The notes: generated from the letters alone by a model not told the origin. Positions 35,592-46,179 are shown, numbered from the stretch's first letter. The stretch is DNA of 64,000 nt from Planctomycetia bacterium (GCA_015075005.1 JABTVC010000004.1:89345-153344); one strand, 5' to 3'. Numbers and translations: made by a program.

Positions 35592-38500
35592 CTACTTCCG
35601 TGCTACCGGCACCACAGTAAGTATCTGCCGCTCCCCATTCCTGATAACCATTACGTCAACAGGCTTGCCGATCCCTGAGGAATCCATCATGTAATTATAA
35701 TCATAAATATTCGTAATCTTTTTTCCCGCGATTTCGATAATGATATCGCCGTCCTTCATGCCTGCTTTACCGGAAGGGCCATCCAGTTTGACGTTTTGTA
35801 TTTTTACGCCTGCTATATTTTCTGCTGTAAAGTCTGGAATTGTCCCCCAATAGGTCCGGCGGCTGACTTTTTCTGCCCTTTGTTCCCCTGACTGCGCAAC
35901 CTTTATGTAATCAGGACGTTCTGCATTGCTAATCAAATCAAGAACCATGGATCGCGAGAATTCGGCAATCCTCACCATCCCTTCATAATTAAGGGTTTCC
36001 GGGTCATCTGTCGGGCGATTATAATCCTCGTGTACACCTGTAAAAAAATGAATTACCGGAATCTCTTTGGGATAAAATGCGGTAACGTCTGTTGGTTGAT
36101 ACGGATCCTGGAGAAGTTTTATGTTAAATTGTGCAGCCACATTGCCTTTTTCAATTAAACGAGCCCATGTATTGGAAGAACCAATACCTTCCACGATCAA
36201 ATTGTTTTCCCTCAGCCGGCCCACCATATCAAAATTCATATACGCAACCACCTGCTGTAATGGAATGACCGGATGTTCGGCAAAATATGAGGATCCAAGG
36301 CATCCCAGTTCTTCCCCTGACCAGAGGGCAAAGATGATTCCCCGTCTAAACAGGTGTTGGTTCCTTTTCCGTTCTTCCGCAAAGGAAGAAGCTAATTCCA
36401 GCACGATGGAAACTCCGGAGGCATTATCATCAGCCCCATTGTGTATCTGACCTTCTTCGCCCTTGTGTGCCAGCGAGTCGATCCCGCCATGACCAATGTG
36501 GTCATAATGAGCACCAACGATAACATACCCAGAGCCTTCCGTCCCTTCACCAGGTGGTAAATATCCAAGGATGTTGCGGTCGGTTTCTTTTACCTGTTCA
36601 ACGGCAGCGGCAATTTTTATCCGTACGTTTGGCAAATCAAAACTACCCGCAATCTGTGGATTTTCTTCGTCTAATCCTGATTGAATGGTTTCAAGATTCT
36701 TGCCAGAACCGGCAAAGAGCGCTTCGGCTACTTTACCACATATGGAGACAACGATAATCCCCGAACTGGCAGATGCCTTATCACCGGACAGCGGCATCAA
36801 TTCCCCTGCTCCCGGAGATTTTGGACCAACAACCACTAAAAATGCCTTTGCCCCTCGTTCACGTGCCAGCATCGCCTTATAACGTAACCCAGCGTACCGG
36901 GTAAGCTCCAGATGCCTTTTCATGTCCACCTTTTCAGGCACATGCTGGAGCGCCAGGACAATTTTATCTTTTACATCAACACCAGCGTACGAATCATAGC
37001 CCTTTCCTTCATTTCCAGGTACAGACAATCCATAGCCGGCAAAAACCACCTGACCCTCCACCTCGCCATTTGCCGTAAATGCCAGGGGCAGAAAGTCCTT
37101 ATCTGCCTCAAATTCTACTGTCTGCTTTTCATTATTACCTTTCGTAAGGTGAAGCTTATTTTGGCCCTGGATTAATTTTGATCCGGCGATAAAAGGAAAC
37201 TCCTGAAAGTAGCCACCCTGATCTCCCAAAGGCTTTAATCCGATTCCTTTAAAATAATCAGCTACATACCTGGCTGCCAGTTGTGTACCTTTTGTACCTG
37301 TCATCCGGCCTTCTAACTCATCGGAGGCAATGTAGTGCACAGTGGCACGAAGGTCAGCAGCCGTAATTTCCGGTGAGAATGAATGTACTCCGTCTCTGTC
37401 CTCAGCATTCTTTTGGGCGGCTTTACTCACGGTACGGAGCTGCATGTTTTCTGAAATGCCAGGTGGTTGAATTGTCTGCGAAGCAGACCTCATGCCGGAG
37501 AGTTTTAATGACTCACGGGCTGCATCATGATTCCATGCCGCTATAAATAACTGAGAGTCTCCGTTTGGCGTTCTGCCGGAAGTCCAGGCAAGCTGTTTGC
37601 CGTCAGGCGAAAACACCGGCAAACCATCAAACCGCTCTGTAAAGGTTATCCGCACAGGTTCTTTTTCCCCACGGGCATCAATAAGAAATAATTCACAATT
37701 CGTGAATCCCTGTTTATTTGAGTGGAAGATGACATACTCGCCCGATGGATGATAGTAAGGAGCCCATGACATTGACCCGAAATCGGTCAGTCTGCATATA
37801 TCTGAGCCATCAAGCCTCATGGTATAGATATCAGCCAGCATACCATTCTCATTGAAATGCCGCCAGATTATCCGTTCACCGTCGGGGCTGAAAAAAGGAC
37901 CGCCGTCATATCCAGGCCACGTGGTTAACCGTCTTTGATCAGAACCATCGGCGTTCATAATATATATCTCGCCAAAATAAGCGGGATTGATTTCCAAATG
38001 TTTCCGTTCTTCTGGTGCAAGCTTTTCAACCGGGTAGGCATCCCGCAGAGAACAAAACACAACCTTACTCCCATCGGGAGAATAGGCGCCTTCCGCATCG
38101 TAACCGATTGTATCTGTTAAACGCCTTAATGCGCTTCCGTCACGTTTGGCTGAGAAGATGTCATAATTCGTGTCGTAATCCCAGGTAAAGCGGCGTTTTT
38201 TCCCGGATGCACGGAACTCAGTTTCGGCCTGCTGCTTTGCTTTAGCATCCGGGTCTGTGTGGGTTGAAGCGAAGAGTACCTCGTCAGCATTTGGTCTGAA
38301 AAATGAACACGTGGTTTTACCCGTTCCCGGCGAAATCCGATGGGTATCCCCGGTCTCTAAACTCATCATATAAATCTGGTAGAAAGGATTTTCAGGATCG
38401 CGTTCGCTTTGAAAAATTAAAAATTTCCCGTCCTGAGAAAAATATCCCTCTCCCGCGCTTTTTCCCTGATACGTTAATTGCCGGATAGTTGTTAAAAATT

Positions 38501-38603
38501 GCTCTTCCCCCTTTTCAACTCCATTGCCATGCAGCTCCGCCCCATCAAAGCATAGCACGAACATGAGCACGAAAAAGATAAACGTTGAAATTATTTTCCG
38601 CAT
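35592..38603 (-). CDS. Secreted M28-family peptidase with TolB-like propeller and PDZ domain
   Basis: This 1003-aa exported protein has a signal peptide at 1-25. A six-bladed TolB/WD40-like propeller (about 35-380) carries repeated FSPDG / YSPDGSKVVF blades. An M28 aminopeptidase domain (about 410-890) includes a PA-type insert (about 510-650). Zinc ligands are present: GAHYDHIGHGG, NGADDNASGV, WSGEELGCLGS, NFDMVGRL and the final HEDYNRPTDD. A C-terminal PDZ domain (about 910-1000) has the GPSGKAGMKDGDIIIEIAGK segment. The parts suggest a periplasmic peptidase acting on peptides guided by the propeller. It is intact and uses one long frame. Confidence 0.9.
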   Translation of the reverse strand: MRKIISTFIFFVLMFVLCFDGAELHGNGVEKGEEQFLTTIRQLTYQGKSAGEGYFSQDGKFLIFQSERDPENPFYQIYMMSLETGDTHRISPGTGKTTCSFFRPNADEVLFASTHTDPDAKAKQQAETEFRASGKKRRFTWDYDTNYDIFSAKRDGSALRRLTDTIGYDAEGAYSPDGSKVVFCSLRDAYPVEKLAPEERKHLEINPAYFGEIYIMNADGSDQRRLTTWPGYDGGPFFSPDGERIIWRHFNENGMLADIYTMRLDGSDICRLTDFGSMSWAPYYHPSGEYVIFHSNKQGFTNCELFLIDARGEKEPVRITFTERFDGLPVFSPDGKQLAWTSGRTPNGDSQLFIAAWNHDAARESLKLSGMRSASQTIQPPGISENMQLRTVSKAAQKNAEDRDGVHSFSPEITAADLRATVHYIASDELEGRMTGTKGTQLAARYVADYFKGIGLKPLGDQGGYFQEFPFIAGSKLIQGQNKLHLTKGNNEKQTVEFEADKDFLPLAFTANGEVEGQVVFAGYGLSVPGNEGKGYDSYAGVDVKDKIVLALQHVPEKVDMKRHLELTRYAGLRYKAMLARERGAKAFLVVVGPKSPGAGELMPLSGDKASASSGIIVVSICGKVAEALFAGSGKNLETIQSGLDEENPQIAGSFDLPNVRIKIAAAVEQVKETDRNILGYLPPGEGTEGSGYVIVGAHYDHIGHGGIDSLAHKGEEGQIHNGADDNASGVSIVLELASSFAEERKRNQHLFRRGIIFALWSGEELGCLGSSYFAEHPVIPLQQVVAYMNFDMVGRLRENNLIVEGIGSSNTWARLIEKGNVAAQFNIKLLQDPYQPTDVTAFYPKEIPVIHFFTGVHEDYNRPTDDPETLNYEGMVRIAEFSRSMVLDLISNAERPDYIKVAQSGEQRAEKVSRRTYWGTIPDFTAENIAGVKIQNVKLDGPSGKAGMKDGDIIIEIAGKKITNIYDYNYMMDSSGIGKPVDVMVIRNGERQILTVVPVARK

Positions 38604-38898
38604 AAAAAATAGTCCCCTCCCCTACTGGTTTTGAGCTGTATGTATAACCAGACAGGTAAATAAAACCACGATATTGTATTATCTAAGATAAAAGAATGTT
38701 TGATTTTGAGTGTATGTAGCGAAACATTTTTGAATAATAATAAACCGTGTATCAGCTGTCAATACATAACTCATTTTTATACCAGGGTATTAACACAGCC
38801 GGGTAATTTCTCTGTTGACAGAAAACAAGGGATGCCATAACATTTGACATAAGAATATTTATTCATTGAACCAAGTAACGCATCGTAAAGGAGGCATA

Positions 38899-39678
38899 AT
38901 GAACATCTTTAACTATATTATTTTAACATGTGTATTCGTATTCCTGCCCTGTATTCCAGCGCCTTTATTATTTGCTGACGATGGTGAGCACATTCCTTCA
39001 GACCATTGGGATTACGAAGGTGAACTTGGTCCTGATCATTGGGACAAGCTTGTAATGGAAAAATGGCACTGTAAAATTGGGGATATGCAATCACCTATCG
39101 GTATTTCTGTGACGGAAAAGGCTAAACTGGACAACATCGTCTTTCATTACTATACAACCCCTTTAGAAATCTTAAATAACGGTCATACCATTCAGATCAA
39201 CTATGAGAAGGGAAGCTCCATAACCATCGGGCATAAAAAATACGATCTCGTACAGTTTCACTTTCATACGCCGGGTGAACATGTAATACATGGAAAACAC
39301 TACCCTATGGAAGCGCATTTAGTACATAAGGGCGAGCACGGACAACTGGTGGTTGTTGCTATACCCATTGAAAAAGGCAAAGAAAATCTGTTTATAAATA
39401 CCCTGTGGAGCAACTTTCCAAAAGACGTGGGCAATCTGCACATCGTCTCTGATGTAAGGATATGTGCAAGCCAGCTCCTTCCAAAGAACACCACTGCATA
39501 TTATACCTATACCGGATCGCTCACAACACCGCCTTGCACTGAACATGTGAATTGGTTTATCTTAAAGACACCAATTGAGGTGTCGGAAGCAGGGTTGCAC
39601 AAATTTACTTCATTATTCAAGCATGATGCAAGGCCGATCCAACCTATTCATGAACGAGTTGTCAGGGAAAACTACTAA
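38899..39678 (+). CDS. Alpha-class carbonic anhydrase, exported
   Basis: This protein of about 259 aa catalyses CO2/bicarbonate interconversion. The start at 38899 (MNIFNYIILTCVFVFLP) has AAAGGAGG 5 nt upstream; an ATG at 38866 lacks one. A signal peptide covers about 1-25. The zinc ligands are visible in FHFHTPGEH (two His) and EAHLVHKGEH (third His). LTTPPCTEHVNWF carries the Thr gatekeeper loop. WHCKIGDMQSPIGIS (QSPI) and the first Cys pair with the PPCTE Cys for a disulfide. Location outside the cytoplasm fits bicarbonate supply to an autotroph. Confidence 0.95.
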   Translation: MNIFNYIILTCVFVFLPCIPAPLLFADDGEHIPSDHWDYEGELGPDHWDKLVMEKWHCKIGDMQSPIGISVTEKAKLDNIVFHYYTTPLEILNNGHTIQINYEKGSSITIGHKKYDLVQFHFHTPGEHVIHGKHYPMEAHLVHKGEHGQLVVVAIPIEKGKENLFINTLWSNFPKDVGNLHIVSDVRICASQLLPKNTTAYYTYTGSLTTPPCTEHVNWFILKTPIEVSEAGLHKFTSLFKHDARPIQPIHERVVRENY

Positions 39679-39752
39679 ATCAGGTTCTTTGCAGTTTCTG
39701 TCGTACACCATGGCACTCAGTTCATTTACAGAAATTTCAAAGTTACAGGGGT

Positions 39753-39778
39753 GGCATGGACAAACTTGTTTGCCCGTG
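39753..39778. repeat. GGACAAAC-type palindrome (family member)
   Basis: GGCATGGACAAAC and GTTTGCCCGTG surround a short loop. It matches palindromes at 47501, 56740, 58881 and 61105. It makes up the apparent first codons of the next ORF, so that start is discarded. Confidence 0.7.
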
Positions 39779-39806
39779 TTCTTCGTCAACCTTGCTTATA
39801 AAACGT

Positions 39807-40061
39807 ATGGCAAAATTAAAACTCGACCTGCATGACATCTGTAAAAAAGGGTATTTAATCGAAAAAGAACTCAATCGGATTATCTTTGAAGCCGTTGAGA
39901 AAAAGATTGCGCTGGTAGAAATCATCCCAGGGAAAGGGAGCGGACAGTTAAAAAAGACCGTCTTACGTTTTCTCAATCGTCCTGACATGAAAAAACTTTA
40001 TCATCGTATCGATAAAGATCGTGATAATTTTGGAAGGATTTTTGTACATTTCAGACATTAG
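39807..40061 (+). CDS. Smr-domain protein
   Basis: This is an 84-aa stand-alone Smr domain from the ATG at 39807 (MAKLKLDLHDICKKGYLIEK). An earlier ATG at 39756 would add 17 residues encoded by a dispersed palindrome and is rejected. LDLH and IIPGKGSGQLKKTVLRFL match the LDxH and TGxGxxL-type motifs of Smr domains. These bind or nick DNA, or act on RNA and ribosomes, in MutS2 and relatives. It is small, cytosolic and complete. The partner is unknown. Confidence 0.8.
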   Translation: MAKLKLDLHDICKKGYLIEKELNRIIFEAVEKKIALVEIIPGKGSGQLKKTVLRFLNRPDMKKLYHRIDKDRDNFGRIFVHFRH

Positions 40062-40106
40062 CAACGATTACTCTATGGTAACGGGAACATACTTTTTTGT
40101 AACATT

Positions 40107-41280
40107 TTATTCTACAAACAGGAGTTTGGGTGGGAACAAGCTGTGGTGGTTTATGTAAAGGCAATTTTTCAAACAGCTAATCCGTTTATATTTTCCAATG
40201 GTAGAATGAAAGCGATTTATTTTCGAGTACCCATTTTTTGAGAACCATGGTCTGGATATAGAAGTCTTCCCTGAGCGATAAGGCGTCTTTGTGGTTTTTT
40301 TTCTCCATCTCTGCCTCAAACTGGTCGATAAACTTACTTTTGTAAGGATAATGAAGTCATCCGCATACCGCACATTTTCAATTCACGGAAGGCCTTATTC
40401 TCCCCGACAGGGCATGGTGTGGCTTCTGAAAGATGTAACAGTCCACCCCCGCCCCTAACCCCTCCCACCAGGGACGGGGAATACGCATTGCCCCATTGTT
40501 TTATTTGCTCATCAAAGGAATCGAGATAAAGGTTGGCAAAGATGGGTGAAAGAGGACTGCCCTGTGCCAGCCCTTTCCTGCGTTCATGGTAAACCCCATG
40601 TAATATGAATCCGCTCCGGATGGATTTCGCCAGGATATTTTTCAAACAGGCGTCACCGTGCGGTAAATAAAAATCGAGCAGGCGGGCAAGGATAACCACA
40701 TCTACAGAAGGGAAGAAGTCCTCTATATCCGACTCAATTGCCGCTTTCGGATGCAACTCTATCATAGCAGCGTTCCACAATCCCGCCCATTTCCGCAATC
40801 TCTAAATTCCTGCCGGTTACCGGGTCAGAGAGATACGTTTGAAAGGCATCACGCCACTGGTCAACATATGCACGCCCCCCCCTTAAAAAAATATATCTCA
40901 AGGGGGATCATCTCAGACTCGCGCAGCCTCAGGTTGTGCCTTCTACCCTTGACGTGAAATATAAGATACGATCCCATACCCTCTTCTTCCCTGCCATATG
41001 CCCCTTGTGAAGGTTCACCGGCATTTTCATCACCAACCTGTTTTGTCTCGTCAATGGGTGCTGCGGGTCTTTCGCTGAGGGGACTTGCCGGGGCATTGGC
41101 CTGGAGCAATGGCGTGGCCGCAGGATAAGGGGAAATACGTGCAGAAACATCTTTTATTATCGCCTGAAACACAGAGATAGGGTGGGCAGACATCGCGGAA
41201 GATAATCGGATGTTTAACAAGAGAACAGGCAGACGATACCAGCGGAGTTTTGTAAAAGGATTAGGATGTCCGGTTTGCAT
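40107..41280 (-). pseudogene. Reverse transcriptase with long N-terminal region, inactivated
   Basis: The central part reads KAAIESDIEDFFPSVDVVIL, RRKGLAQGSPLSPIFANLYL and, after an insertion and frame change, RYADDFIILTK (the YADD catalytic site). A GC-rich repeat (SPSLVGGVRGGGG in translation) splits the domain just before YADD. An N-terminal region (40861-41280) ends in LRLRESEMIPLEIYFFKGGA and continues in another frame as YVDQWRDAFQTYLSDPVTGR. The layout differs from the group II maturase nearby. CRISPR-associated (Cas6/RT/Cas1-type) or other non-intron RTs are possible relatives; this is inference. No CRISPR array or cas gene is visible. Confidence 0.7.
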
Positions 41281-41936
41281 ACGTATTCACAGCCTTAATA
41301 AAGCTCGAATTGCAATAGTTCCGCTATCTTAGACAGGATGAACAGAATTTACAGGATAATTTTTTCATCCAGCATATCTTTCTGGTCTTGCTGGTTCAAT
41401 CGTCCCCGATTGAACCGAAACAAGTTTGGCTAGTTACCTGGCAAAGAATAAGGTCATCACCCTCTAATTTTGAAATGACTGAAGCAGGACGTCTTTTGGC
41501 TTGGGTTAGATCAGAGAAAGGGAAAGGAATAACAACGACATTGCCTTTCTTATTTGTGAAAAAATATTATTACATTTTCAGCAAAAATATGAATAAGATT
41601 AACCCTGTCAGAGTTCTAAACCCTGACAGGGTTGACTCTCTTCCAACTCGTTCGGATCAGGTGTTAAGTTAAGAATCTATAATTACCAGGAACCCCTTGT
41701 TCCGGTATAAACACCCCGCCGGGCGTTCTGTACTTGTCCCCCGCTGGCGGGGGTGAAGGGGTGGATTGATTTCTTCACCACTTTAACTATCCCTTTATTC
41801 ATGAATACAAGTTATTGTAGGGCATGCACGCCTGCCAAATCAAACTGGCCATTTCAATCATTTAACATCCACGTAAATTAACTGCATACATCCGGAATAA
41901 CCGGTAGGGTGCGTCCTACGCACCAAAATGCAATGG
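41281..41936. repeat. Repeat-filled intergenic stretch
   Basis: It holds a 34-bp copy (41388-41421) of the palindrome near intI and an 11-bp-arm hairpin AACCCTGTCAG...CTGACAGGGTT (41601-41633). It also has a GTTAAGTTAAGAATCTA / ACCCCTTGTTC block (from about 41659) shared with 47187 and 60964, a CCCCCGCTGGCGGGGG palindrome, and a hairpin GGTGCGT-CCT-ACGCACC (41908-41924). No gene. Confidence 0.75.
41908..41924. repeat. REP-like hairpin beside the RAYT gene
   Basis: The arms GGTGCGT and ACGCACC flank CCT, 13 nt downstream of the RAYT 3' end. RAYT transposases act on such REP hairpins next to their genes. The link is inferred from position and shape. Confidence 0.5.
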
Positions 41937-42489
41937 TTATTCACCAAACCCCGCTTCATCTATCTCATCGATTCGTTCCCCACCCCAATCTTGTGGATAA
42001 AACCCATTTTTTCACAAACCGGTGAAACGTAGAATACGGCCAATCCTTGACGCATTTCACCAATTCATGCTTTACCGGATTAAAATGCAGATAGTCCATG
42101 TGTCGCCTGAGATCGTTTTTCATCACGAATCATATGTTCCCAAAAACGCCGTTGCCAGATCGTTGCTTCGCGGTATTTTTGTTTTGAATCGGTCATCCAT
42201 TCGTCACGGTGAAACAAGTTTTTAGCCCTTTTGAAAATCCTGCCTTAATCAAACCCCAGCGTTTGGAATAATCGTCATCGTTTTCCGGAAGTGTCCATAT
42301 ACAGTGGATATGTTCAGGTAACAGCACCCATCCACAAATCGTGAATGGACATTGTTGCCGAAACTCGTTAATTACTGGCGCATAATTTGTCTGCTCTTCG
42401 GAATCGTCAGGATTTTTTTGCCGTTTGTAGGTGACAACCGTAAAGAAATAGGTTACACCAGGTATCTGCACCCTCCGATAGTTAGGCAT
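41937..42489 (-). pseudogene. REP-associated tyrosine transposase (RAYT), frameshifted
   Basis: From ATG 42489 it reads MPNYRRVQIPGVTYFFTVVT, then YKRQ and the HUH-type motif LLPEHIHCIWTLPE, then SKRWGLIKAGFSK. The frame then changes to LFHRDEWMTDSKQKYREATI and WQRRFWEHMIRDE, and shifts again at an A-run to NDLRRHMDYLHFNPVKHELV and KDWPYSTFHRFVKK. A third shift leads to MGFYPQDWGGERIDE. All conserved blocks of an IS200/TnpA-REP protein are present, so the gene decayed recently by at least three indels. The tyrosine lies in the DYLHFNP block. Confidence 0.88.
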
Positions 42490-42521
42490 GTTTGTATATT
42501 TCCATCCAAGCAATCTTTACG

Positions 42522-44339
42522 ATAGGGGTAGGAAGGCTTTCGCCTCCCTCCTCCGAACCGTATGGGCGGGTCTCCCGCATACAGCTCTCCAGTTCAGTGG
42601 TTACTTTTTCGGGATTGACAGACTAATGCATGGGCTGTGGTTAATGTGAACAACCCAAGATTAGCAAGTACGCATTTGGCCATCTCTGATGGTCTGCACC
42701 TCGGCCTCTTCTTTCCTCCCTCGACGCTTTCTCAGGATGCTCCTCAGTCTCATTCGTATCCAACGGTCTATTCTTGGAAATGTTGTTTGTGGCTGTGTTT
42801 AAAGTATTCATACCAGCTCAGCCTCTGAGACTTTTGTTGAGTTCTCCTGTTATACATTTCTATGCTCTCTCCTGATGTTCGTCTCGTCTTTGTGGTGGAT
42901 TGCTTCTTTGAGCTTATCCATACTCTTTTGCGTGGCCATCTCATCCCTCGTTCAAAGTGGTACTTAGAAAGTCAAATCCTCCCTCTTGGGTTGCATCTAC
43001 TATTTGGTCTTGTCTGATGCAGTGTCAGCCCTCTTGCTTCGAGCATTCCCTTCATTTCTTCCAATGCCCTCTTTGCTTTTTCTTCATTTCTGCATAGGAT
43101 AACGCGGTCATCCGCATACCTGACCATCTCATGCCCCAGCCTTGCCATTTCGTGGTCTATCTTACTCAGATATAGGTTCGCTAATAATGGACTTATTACT
43201 GCCCCTGTGGTGTCCCCTTCTGCTTCCCATTCTTTGAGTCCGTCCCATTGTTCCTGCTTCAGATACCCTTCTATCATCTCCAGTATCCTTCCGTCTGCTA
43301 TCTGATACTCCACCTCTTCCATCAGCTTGTCATGGGGAATACTGTCAAAGTAGCTCTTGATGTCTGCATCTACTACCCATGGGTATCCATTCTTCAAGAG
43401 TTTTTCCACTCGCCTCAGCGCATCTTTACATCCTCGTCCTGACCGAAAGCCGTAACTCTGTTCCGCAAATGTCTTCTCAAATATCGGCTCTATTACATTC
43501 CTCATCGCCGTTTGCACAATTCGATCGGTGACCACGGGGATTCCTAATGGCCTCTTCTCTTTGCTTCCTATCTTCGGTATCCACACCCTCTTGACGGGTT
43601 TTGCCCTGTAGCTCCCCTCTCTGAGTATCTTCTAATTCCACAAGATTCTTTTTCCGTTTCCTTCTCATACGCCTCGATGCTCTGTCGGTCTACTCGCAGC
43701 CCTCCATTTTCCTCACCTTCTCCCATGACGCTCTCAGGTTCTCGCTTGAGTTTTGTCCACCAGACTAAACCATTTGCCTCCCTTTTCACTCCTTTCTCCA
43801 AAGCCGTCAACATCCGTTCCGTCCATACAGAAGGTTCTGTCCATCTCCACCTTTCCCTGATTGGGACTTCTCCATCTTGCTTAGGGTTTTCTCCACTTCC
43901 GATGGTCTTTCTTCCTTCTCTATGTCTTCACTCATCCACCTTCCTGCCTCCCTTTGCTCCACATCCGTTACGATGTTTCTTCGCTTTATGGAGGTTCTGA
44001 CTCCTGATACAGTCACTTCTCTATCAGGTATCCCTGATTCATGCATATTGCCTTCCTGCCATTCCGTCTCCAACCACCCGTTGCCCTGTCATCGCTTTAT
44101 TACGCTACCCCTCAGCTTGATAGGCTTCCTTTTTTCCAAAGGTCTGGGCTTCGCCATTCCTAGCAGGCTCACTGTTACAACAGGCCGAATCGAGTTCGTT
44201 ATCCTACGGACTAGCTTTTCACCTCCCGTTGCTCCCCACCTCATCTCACAATGACGCAGTTACGGTCGGTTACAGGGCGGAAAGCGTTTTCCCTGAAGGG
44301 GACTTTCACCCCTCTGGCATTGCGCACTTTCAGGCGCAC
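42522..44339 (-). mobile_element. Group II intron, bacterial type
   Basis: The 5' end reads GTGCGCCTGAAAGTGCGC at 44339, and GGGGTGAAAGTCCCC follows, as in bacterial group II introns. Domain V lies at 42587-42555 (GAGCTGTATGCGGGAGACCC...ATACGGTTC) and a domain VI-like hairpin ends near 42522. A broken maturase gene occupies domain IV. The 3' exon is the leader of the RAYT gene. Confidence 0.88.
42594..43813 (-). pseudogene. ltrA: Group II intron reverse transcriptase/maturase, frameshifted
   Basis: It starts MLTALEKGVKREANGLVWWT at 43813 and shifts near 43630 into VWIPKIGSKEKRPLGIPVVT. The RT domain continues with SYGFRSGRGCKDALRRVEKL, VVDADIKSYFDSIPHDKL and EMVRYADDRVILCR; the YADD site is intact. 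A further shift near 43000 separates the maturase end (SYHFERGMRWPRKKS, SLRGWYEYFKHSH and onward). At least three disruptions mean the intron cannot encode its own splicing helper, though it could be helped in trans. Confidence 0.85.
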
Positions 44340-44503
44340 TAGGGCATGGCATCGCCTGCCACATCAAATCGCACCAATACGATGCAAGACAAGCATGACC
44401 CCACCGTATCCTTTCCATGTCAAACCATTCCCATCCATTCAATTTATCCTGTATCAGCACAAATTATCCAACATGCGCTAGAAAATGGTAGGCGATGCTC
44501 TAC

Positions 44504-44732
44504 TTACCTACCCGGCTGCGTCGAATGTACCCTGTATTCTCCCGCCAGCTCGTTCGCCGTTTTCCCCCCTTATCGCTTCTATTGCCACCCTCGCTTTGAA
44601 CTCACCGTTATAGTGTTTCCTCGTCATCTCTTTAATACCCCTTTCACTTCACTCCCTGGCTTTTTCGCCTAATCCTGCCATCCGACAGGCAGCTTTTTCT
44701 ATCTTAGCATACTGTCTAGTTTTTGGGGTACA
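44504..44732 (-). mobile_element. IS3-family left end with truncated orfA
   Basis: The inverted-repeat tip TGTACCCCAAAAACTAGACA starts at 44732. OrfA begins at 44627 with MTRKHYNGEFKARVAIEAIR. After one frame change it reads KTANELAGEYRVHSTQPG, then stops. The helix-turn-helix is cut and orfB is absent. The tip lies right against the stop codon of the BaiN-type pseudogene at 44733. From 44340 to 44503 nothing else is recognised. Confidence 0.82.
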
Positions 44733-45969
44733 TTATATATTTCTATCAATCGAATTCCCCTGCAAGATACCCTGTGGAAAACGCTGCTGCTGGAGATTAA
44801 ACCCACCTGTCGGGCCGTCGACATCTAACACCTCTCCGGCGAAATATAAGCCTTCTAATAGTTTTGATTTCATGGTCCTGGCATCAACTTCATTCAGGCT
44901 TATACCCCTGCCGTTACAATAGCCTCCCAATGGGACGATGGCGGATGCAGGTGAGATGGAGTCCCTTGAGTTGATTCAGCATCCTCTTTCTTTCAGACGT
45001 CGTTATTTGGGATGCCTTTTTGGGGATCGATGTTACAAAGATTCAATAAAACGGGGCTAATTTCTCCGGATGAAAAGGTCAGGCAGGATTTCATCGCCTT
45101 ACTCCCGTGTCGTTTCATCTGACTCAGGAGGATGGTATCAAGTTCTTCAGGGGTATGACGGGGCTTAAAGTCTATGCGAATTTGTACAGAGACCTTTGGC
45201 AGGCACTCAACTATGCGCTTGCTCATATCCATGATGCCCGGACCTGAGATACCGTAGTGGGTGAAAAGCGCTCCCTGGGCTTGCTCCGCAATCCTTCTTC
45301 CCTGATTGATACGCTGCGATATGCACATTTTCAAGGGGTTCCCCTGTAGGATTTTACCCAGGTTTCTTCTGTCTCAAAGGCAATAATAGCGGGGTACGTT
45401 GGGAGAATTGTATGGCCTGTTGCAGAAGTTGAATATATAGCCATCGCCCGTGCTCCCTGTAACAGGATAACTCAGTCCGCCGGTTGCGACAAGGGCATTT
45501 CTGCCAAAAATATTTCCGTGATTGGTTTCCACAACCCGATATACGGCCACCTTCTAATTTTAACCGCAGTACCTGTGAATTTGTTTGTATCGTTACCTGG
45601 TGATCATGCATATAAGTCACAAGCGCCTTCAAGATGGAATCTGCCTTCTGGCTTTTCGGAAAGACCCGGCCCTTATTTTCTACAACCGTTTCCACGCCGT
45701 ACGACAAAAGGAACAACCGTAATTTTCGTTATCGAATGTTTCCAATGCCGTGCGCAGGAAATGCCCTCCCCTCCGTATGCCGTTATGAATAGATCCAATG
45801 GTGCCGTATTGGTTACGTTACATCGCCCCGTGGCGCACATGAGGAGCTTCCTGCCCAGGGAGTCCTTTTTTCAAGCAGGACAACCTTTGCCCCTTTCGCC
45901 GGCACGGCCAGCGGCCATCATCTCGGCAGGGCCACCGCCAATAATAATAAGATCATACCTATCGGTCAT
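44733..45969 (-). pseudogene. BaiN/HI0933-family FAD flavoprotein, multiply frameshifted
   Basis: From ATG 45969 it reads MTDRYDLIIIGGGPAEMMAA (FAD-binding Rossmann motif), then shifts through VVLLEK and GEGHFLRTALETFDNENL to LSYGVETVVENKGRVFPKSQ. Further on come EQAQGALFTHYGISGPGIMD and finally [20 protein letters not shown] plus a disrupted [15 protein letters not shown] end. All landmarks of this family (NAD(P)/FAD-dependent oxidoreductase, aminoacetone-oxidase-like) are present in order over about 410 codons, but at least four frame changes separate them. It is clearly dead unless the assembly is poor here. Confidence 0.85.
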
Positions 45970-46179
45970 AGTACGTAAGACACGGACAAACAATCCCTGT
46001 TTCAAACATACAGGAAAAAGGTTTGTCAATGTCACCCTTATAAAATCGTAACAATTTAATGATAAGGAATTTCAAACACTTCATAATCCCCGTAAACTGG
46101 GGGACACAGGGGGGGTAACCAAATACAAGTCGCCGAAGGACTAATTAAATATTTTCGTGGTTTTTAATAAACAAACGTT

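Noticed and set aside
39756..39806. N-terminal extension of the Smr protein
   Set aside because: These codons are the GGACAAAC-type dispersed palindrome; the Smr domain begins at the next ATG.
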